DNA of 64,000 nucleotides. It comes from Impatiens glandulifera. Its lineage: Eukaryota; Streptophyta; Magnoliopsida; Ericales; Balsaminaceae. This document shows, piece by piece, positions 59,517 to 64,000 of the stretch (position 1 is its first letter; each line of letters opens with the position of its first letter). A program made the translations under genes and the position numbers. Under the pieces are notes generated by a model. That model did no database searches. It was not told the origin of the DNA and was given only the letters and a program-made list of their open reading frames with translations. The stretch is taken from the NCBI RefSeq assembly GCF_907164915.1, contig NW_025919446.1:1-64000 (forward strand), given 5' to 3'.

Positions 59517-61054
59517 TGATAGGATTGGCTGCACCAATAGAGACGGGGGTCTGGTTATTGATGACGACTTCGGATAAACGGTTTGATAGAAATCCTGTTA
59601 GGGTTAATATCTCTTTCTATTCTTTGCAAATCCTTCGAACTCTTGAAACAGATTCAAGTGCGGAAATGTTCGTCGGATTTGAAGTTTCTAACAAATGAAA
59701 GATGAATGGCAAAAAGTAAAGAACACAAGAAATTGTTTATGGATGTTCGGAGCAAACTCTCCTACGTCACCCCTTCTTCCAACCACCAGAAGGATTCACT
59801 ATACTTCTTTGAATCAAATACAGTTCACTAATCTAGCTAACTCTCTGTTGAACAAAATAATCTTTGTTCAACATACAACACTGAAGTTTTCTCACAGAAA
59901 AGACAGTATGTAATACAATGTATTCACAGCTAGATGATAAGTGAGATGTTTGATTTCAAAAACTTTCTTTAATGAAAAATAAAGCAGCTCTCTATTTTTG
60001 TATTTTTCAGCCAGCAATTTATCCGTTGTCTTAGGCAGCAATTTATTCTTGAAAAGATTTAACGGTCAAATCCTTCTTTTGGACACATGTCATCTTTCCG
60101 TTGGATGTACTATCCATGAGGTACTAGGTAGTACAGCAGAAAAAGATTCTTGAGATCGTGGTAGTACAATGAAGTACAGTCAATTTGAATTATGGCATAC
60201 GTGACGGTTATTCATTTGTTGAGCTCTACTGTCAACTGCCTAGAAGACTCTGCTGCCAGCTGTCTGGAAGAACATCTTCCTTCAGATGCCCATCTAATCA
60301 TCTTAGCCGTTCATCTGCTTAGAAGCAATCTGCTTTAGACGCCCCATCTTTCTCTTTTCATTAGACTCCACGTCTAATTACGGTTCCCTTCAGACTAGTC
60401 TGAAGGAGTTAGACTACACGTCTAACTTTCTCTTTCTAGACTGCACGTCTAACTCCACATGTTAGACTGCACGTCTAACTTTCTCTTTCTAGACTGCACG
60501 TCTAACTTTCTCTTTCTAGACTGCACGTTTAACTCCACTAGTTAAACTGCACGTCGAACTTTCTCTTTCTAGACTGCACGTCTAACTCCACTAGTTAGAC
60601 TGCACGTTTAACTTTCTCTTTCCAGACTGCACGTCTAACTCCACTAGTTAGACTGCACGTCTAACTTTCTCTTTATAGACTGCACGTCTAACTCCACTAG
60701 TTAGACTTCATGTCTAACATCAGACGTCTACCCACACATTAGACCCCCACGTCTAACATTAGACGTTTTTCATATGATCGGTCTAACTACGCGTTGACTT
60801 TGAGCTATGCCTGCAAATTAACAAAACTCTAATTATTAATTCTGCACTTAGTGAGATTTGAACCCAGCTCACCTGTATGACAGACGGGCATGTTTACCAT
60901 TACACCACTTAAAATGTTGATATCTAAATATATATTTATATATTTGATATGAATAACAATTATTTAACTTAGTTTTATCCAAAAACTATTTCATCAATCA
61001 TCAAATCAAAATTGTTAATTTATTTTTAAATCAATTAAAAATCTCAACCCAACA
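59517..61054 (-). repeat. LTR4 (outermost right; 5' LTR in element sense)
   Basis: 1,538 bp ending TCTCAACCCAACA just before the target duplication TCATT. Minisatellite at about 60,357-60,768; tRNA-Asp-like sequence at 60,842-60,912. Confidence 0.88.
60842..60912 (-). repeat. tRNA-Asp(GTC)-like sequence in LTR4
   Basis: Slightly closer to a working tRNA than the other three: the T arm reads CTGGGTTCAAATCTCAC, so four of five T-stem pairs form (one G-T). The A box is changed to TGGTGTAATGG, still within consensus. Anticodon position GTC. Confidence 0.58.
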
Positions 61055-61895
61055 TCATTCTTCCTAAGAAAGTTATGTGTGAGCTCGACACTTTATTATG
61101 TGACTTCATTTGGGTAGCCATGGTCGCGGGGGGAAAAGTTAAGTGGTCTGATGTGTGTAAACCAAAAGATGAAGGTGGCATGGGATTGAAGAGTTGTGTT
61201 AAATGGAACCAGGCTGTTACATACAAGCACTTATGGGCGTTACAAACAAAGTAGGATTCCTTATGGGTTAAGTGGGTGCACTTGCGGTTTATGAAGTTGA
61301 AATTAAGTATTTGGACGTGTAGAATAACCGATGATATCACTTGGTCCTTGAGAAAGATCTTGAAACTCAAAAACAACATTGGTTCGATTTTTGATATCCA
61401 GATTGGGGATGGGTGTGGAACTCTCTTTTGGCACGATTCATGGTTCGAAAACAGGTCTTTGATCAATAAAGATTAATTTTGATAGTTGAGTATTAGAAGG
61501 GACGGTGCGGTTGCCACGGTTCATGACATACATGGGGGCTTTGGAGTTCGACTATTACTTGGGTTTTGAAGGGTAAAAGAGTTGATGATCACTTGTGTGG
61601 AATCAACCTTTGTGATAGGGTCGTTGTTCACTTGTGGAGAGCGGAGGAGAATGGGAAACTCAAGTCAAGTATGGTTTGGAATGTCAAAAAGGGAGAGAGG
61701 TCAAACCGTGACCTGGGCTTCTCTTGTGTGGTATTCAAAAGTTATTCCGAGACACTGATTTATTCTTTGGCTGACTTTCCGAGGTAGACTTAGTACCTGT
61801 GACCGTATTCTTGCTTACATGGATATTTCGGATGCCAATTGTGTGCTTTGTAGTGGGTTTGTGGAGTACATTGATCATCTTCTCGGAGGCTATTG
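61055..61895 (+). pseudogene. LINE ORF2, 3' portion (resumes after the array)
   Basis: The frame resumes as ILPKKVMCELDTLLCDFIWV, followed by GKVKWSDVCKPKDEGGMGLK, VTYKHLWALQTK, a stop, then GDGCGTLFWHDSWFEN. Further on, after frame changes, come VTWASLVWYSKVIPRH, LSTCDRILAYMDISDANCVL and VEYIDHLLGGYC. That is the reverse transcriptase thumb and zf-RVT zinc-binding domain of plant LINEs. Joining 48605 to 61060 (one copy of TCATT removed) keeps the frame unbroken, proving the two halves are one element. Confidence 0.9.
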
Positions 61896-62067
61896 TAATT
61901 ATAATTATTATTATTAAAATTATTTTAATTATGATTATTATAATTTTAATTATAATTATTATAATTATAATTATAATTATAATTATTATAATTATTATAA
62001 TTATTATTATTATTATAATTATTATTATTATTTTTATAATTATTATTATTATAATTATTGTGATGAT
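61893..62067. repeat. (AAT/ATT)n-rich microsatellite
   Basis: About 175 bp of ATT, TAATTA and TTATAA mixtures between the LINE end and an LTR remnant. It gives a poly-Ile open frame that is not a gene. It may have grown from the LINE 3' tail. Confidence 0.85.
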
Positions 62068-62530
62068 TTAATTTCCAACTATAAATATCCCTATAATGTG
62101 GGACTCGAAAAATATCTCATATCTCTTTTTCACTCATTTCATTATCTCTTTAAAATTCGGAGCGTTCTTCGAGTTGTTCACTCAACTGAATGATTTTCGA
62201 GTTTTTCACTTAACTGAGTGTTTTTCGAGTTCTTGACTTGTTGTATTTCTGTTAAAATTGGGTGATTGATTCAGATAATTTGTTAACTTCGTTGCGTAGT
62301 GATTCCGGTAATGAAGCACTACTAGATTCGTTGTACCTTGGGAGACAATCATCTGTGATTAGCTCCAACAAAAGGGGAGATGGTGGAACTGTTTTAAGGG
62401 AAATGTGTTAAGCACATGCATTGAATCAACATTATATTCTGATAATTTCATTCTTGTAACATTGAATTTAATTAATTTCTTTGTAACATCATATACATAT
62501 ATATTTTCTGTAAATTAAAGACAAGATATC
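62068..62530 (+). repeat. Truncated LTR related to the young copia at 12.7 kb
   Basis: It shares, in order, CAACTATAAATATCCC, GCGTTCTTCGAGTT, TTCTTGACT, CGTTGTACC, TGGGAG and GGAACTGTTTTAAGGGAA with the 12,693-13,660 LTR, but is diverged between them. The U3 part left of the TATA box is missing. The right end (CTGTAAATT ... AAGATA) is cut by the next insertion at 62,531. The AACTGTTTTAAG block (62387-62398) is kept exactly. Confidence 0.75.
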
Positions 62531-63747
62531 TGTTAGGATCTAAGTCGCGGCTGGGGGACCGAGGTTGGGCCGGTTAGCGCGTCTTACTCAAAGGGTGGTG
62601 ATTAATCCGGTTAGAGATTAACACCGGGGTTTCAATACTACACAAACTGTCACAAACCCTTGAACTAGGTTCAAGTGCGGAAGAGGTTTGTATCAGGTTG
62701 AAGCAGCACACTCACGAGATAGGCAGAACCGGTTTTGGATAAGACAATTTTGGAAGTTGTTGGGTCGGTTTTGTAACTCAGTGATTCGGTTTAGGTAGTG
62801 TAAAGTCGGTCAAAACGGTGTAAGGAGGTTAGTACATATCAGTAAGAATGTAGAACCGGCAGAAAGTAAATAACAAGACAGGTTTTTATGGATGTTTGGA
62901 CATAAAACTCCTACGTTACCCCTTCCTCTCGAAACCGCGAGAAGGATATTCACTAAGGAATACAAATACAATCCGATCGAGACTTATTTCCTGCTCGATA
63001 ACACCCGTACAATTTTAACAGAAATTGTAAATACACACTTCAACTTATCACTTAAGCTTTCTAGAGATAGAACACAATCTTATCACTTGTAAATTAATTG
63101 TCCACTGTGTCCCGCGTTTACTCCTCTTCAGCTCCTCCTTTTATAGGTGAAATGTGCCAACGGTAACATTTCATTTCCTTGAATTTGATTGGTTGAGCAG
63201 AGGTTCAGTGATTCAGACCTGACAGTCAACTTTTCAGACCTGGCGGTCTGTTCTTCCAGTATGTATGTCAAACCAGCTACGTTTGTCTTTTACTCAATGT
63301 GGTAACTGTCGGTTAGGCAGTTGTCTGTACTTGGAAGATTGCCTTTCTGATTTATCCTGAAGTGGAAACATTTTGTTGGACGATTTTCTGTAACCTGCAG
63401 ACTATCCTCAGACTTGTATGAATATGGAAATGTTCAGTCTGTTCCTTTGGTATCATTCTCAACAGATACCCGAAGTATCTTCTTATGCTGGTCGGTTATT
63501 TGTGTTAACCTGATGGCTTCCGGTTGTTCCTTTGGTTTCTATATGACCGACTGTCTGGTGTTTCCGGCCTTCTTGTTTTGACCGATCTTGCCTTCTTTGT
63601 GCGGTCATGTTTCTGGTCAGTTTAAGTGTTTGACCGGTTGAGTTTCTTAACCGGTTCTGTGATTTGACCGGTCCGGTTCTTTGTCTGTTCCTGTATAGGA
63701 AGTTTATTTGTGTTAAGTTCTATTAACCGGTCTAATTTTATCTAACA
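62531..63747 (-). repeat. LTR of a further minus-strand copia element
   Basis: Begins TGTTAG and ends CTAACA, perfect 6-bp ends. It is followed on the right by the plus-strand string ATTTCTCCCTTTTTG, a polypurine tract on the minus strand, so this is the 3' LTR of an element whose body lies beyond the window. The block at about 62,888-62,955 (ATGGATGTTTGGA ... CTCCTACGTTACCCCTTCC ... GAGAAGGAT) corresponds to the same block in the array LTRs, so the families are related. The open frame 62892-63092 lies inside the LTR and is not called a gene. Confidence 0.78.
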
Positions 63748-64000
63748 ATTTCTCCCTTTTTGATTATTTTATTTAAAATTATCAAAATCATGTAAGATTG
63801 CAAATGTAGGCCGGTTTCGTGAGTTTTATTTGGCCGGATTTTTGGAAATTAACTTGAGAGAATTTTTCGAAAAAATTTGGAAAATTTTGAGAAAAAAAAT
63901 TTTTGAGGAAAATTTTTGAAAAATTCTATCTTTTATCTTATCAATTTCTCCCTTTTTGATTATTTTATTTAAAATATTCAAAACTCTGTAAGATTGCAAA
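63748..64000 (-). mobile_element. Start of the copia body next to the 3' LTR (runs off the window)
   Basis: The polypurine segment occurs twice: ATTTCTCCCTTTTTGATT at 63,748 and again at about 63,943, each followed by a similar ATTTTATTTAAAAT ... TGTAAGATTGCAAA stretch. Between them is a purine-rich GAAAAATTTT run. No coding sequence is reached before the window ends. Confidence 0.65.

Larger units (their letters stand above)
48606..61054 (-). mobile_element. Tandem array of a gag-only copia deletion derivative (4 LTRs, 3 bodies)
   Basis: The order is LTR1 (48606-50116), body (50117-52224), LTR2 (52225-53802), body (53803-55910), LTR3 (55911-57411), body (57412-59516), LTR4 (59517-61054), all minus strand. 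LTRs begin TGTTGG and end TATCA or CTCA in the element's sense. Each body starts with a primer site TGGTATCAGAG two bases after its LTR (complementary to initiator tRNA-Met) and ends in a polypurine tract AAAAAGGGAGAAAT or AAAAAGAGAGAAAT. Only the outermost ends carry the 5-bp duplication TCATT (48601-48605 and 61055-61059). Thus one insertion appears to have been extended in place by exchange between LTRs. The unit period is about 3.62, 3.69 and 3.61 kb. Confidence 0.9.

Noticed and set aside
61799..62071. Hydrophobic poly-Ile membrane protein
   Set aside because: The N-part is a shifted LINE zinc-domain frame and the rest is an ATT microsatellite.

Overview
The window is nuclear DNA of a dicot plant. 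It is AT-rich and intron-bearing, and holds a GH28 polygalacturonase gene, plant-type Ty1-copia, CACTA and LINE elements, and nested repeats. I cannot name the species. Host coding content is low: one apparently intact gene (polygalacturonase, minus strand, four exons) and one broken gene (farnesylcysteine lyase first exon). Nearly everything else is mobile or repetitive DNA.

Layout. 1-0.4 kb: copia reverse-transcriptase scrap. 0.5-1.25 kb: two inverted-repeat elements. 1,471-7,617: a CACTA transposon with matching 11-bp termini and a TTG target duplication; no transposase is recognisable and it may carry captured exons. 8.2-9.1 kb: a hairpin cluster and the FCLY pseudogene. 10,640-12,315: polygalacturonase. 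12,693-19,135: a very young Ty1-copia element with equal-length 968-bp LTRs and a CTTGA target duplication, 0.38 kb upstream of the polygalacturonase start codon. Its gag-pol is broken only by one extra A in an A-run. It has no tRNA-type primer binding site; a 12-nt segment at that site is complementary to its own LTR and lies in the loop of a predicted stem. 19,981-24,277: an old copia wreck. 25.1-25.7 kb: GGTCGG-rich degenerate repeats. 26.6-28.4 kb: decayed ORFs of a retroelement-associated family. 28.4-42.2 kb: a roughly 13.7-kb array of the heptamer TTAATGC with variant domains, internal segmental duplications and an inverted end. 42.3-45.1 kb: remains of a second CACTA element with transposase-associated domains.

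46.8-62 kb is a nested structure. A LINE reading frame is interrupted exactly by a 12.45-kb block with TCATT target duplications. The block is a tandem array, LTR-int-LTR-int-LTR-int-LTR, of a minus-strand copia deletion derivative. Each unit keeps gag, the first residues of protease and the last residues of RNase H, and each LTR carries a tRNA-Asp-like sequence and a minisatellite. The window closes with a microsatellite, a truncated LTR related to the young copia, and a further minus-strand copia LTR running off the end.

The genes do not form a pathway. The main points of interest are the possible self-priming copia, the heptamer array, the gag-only tandem array, and recent transposition next to a cell-wall gene.
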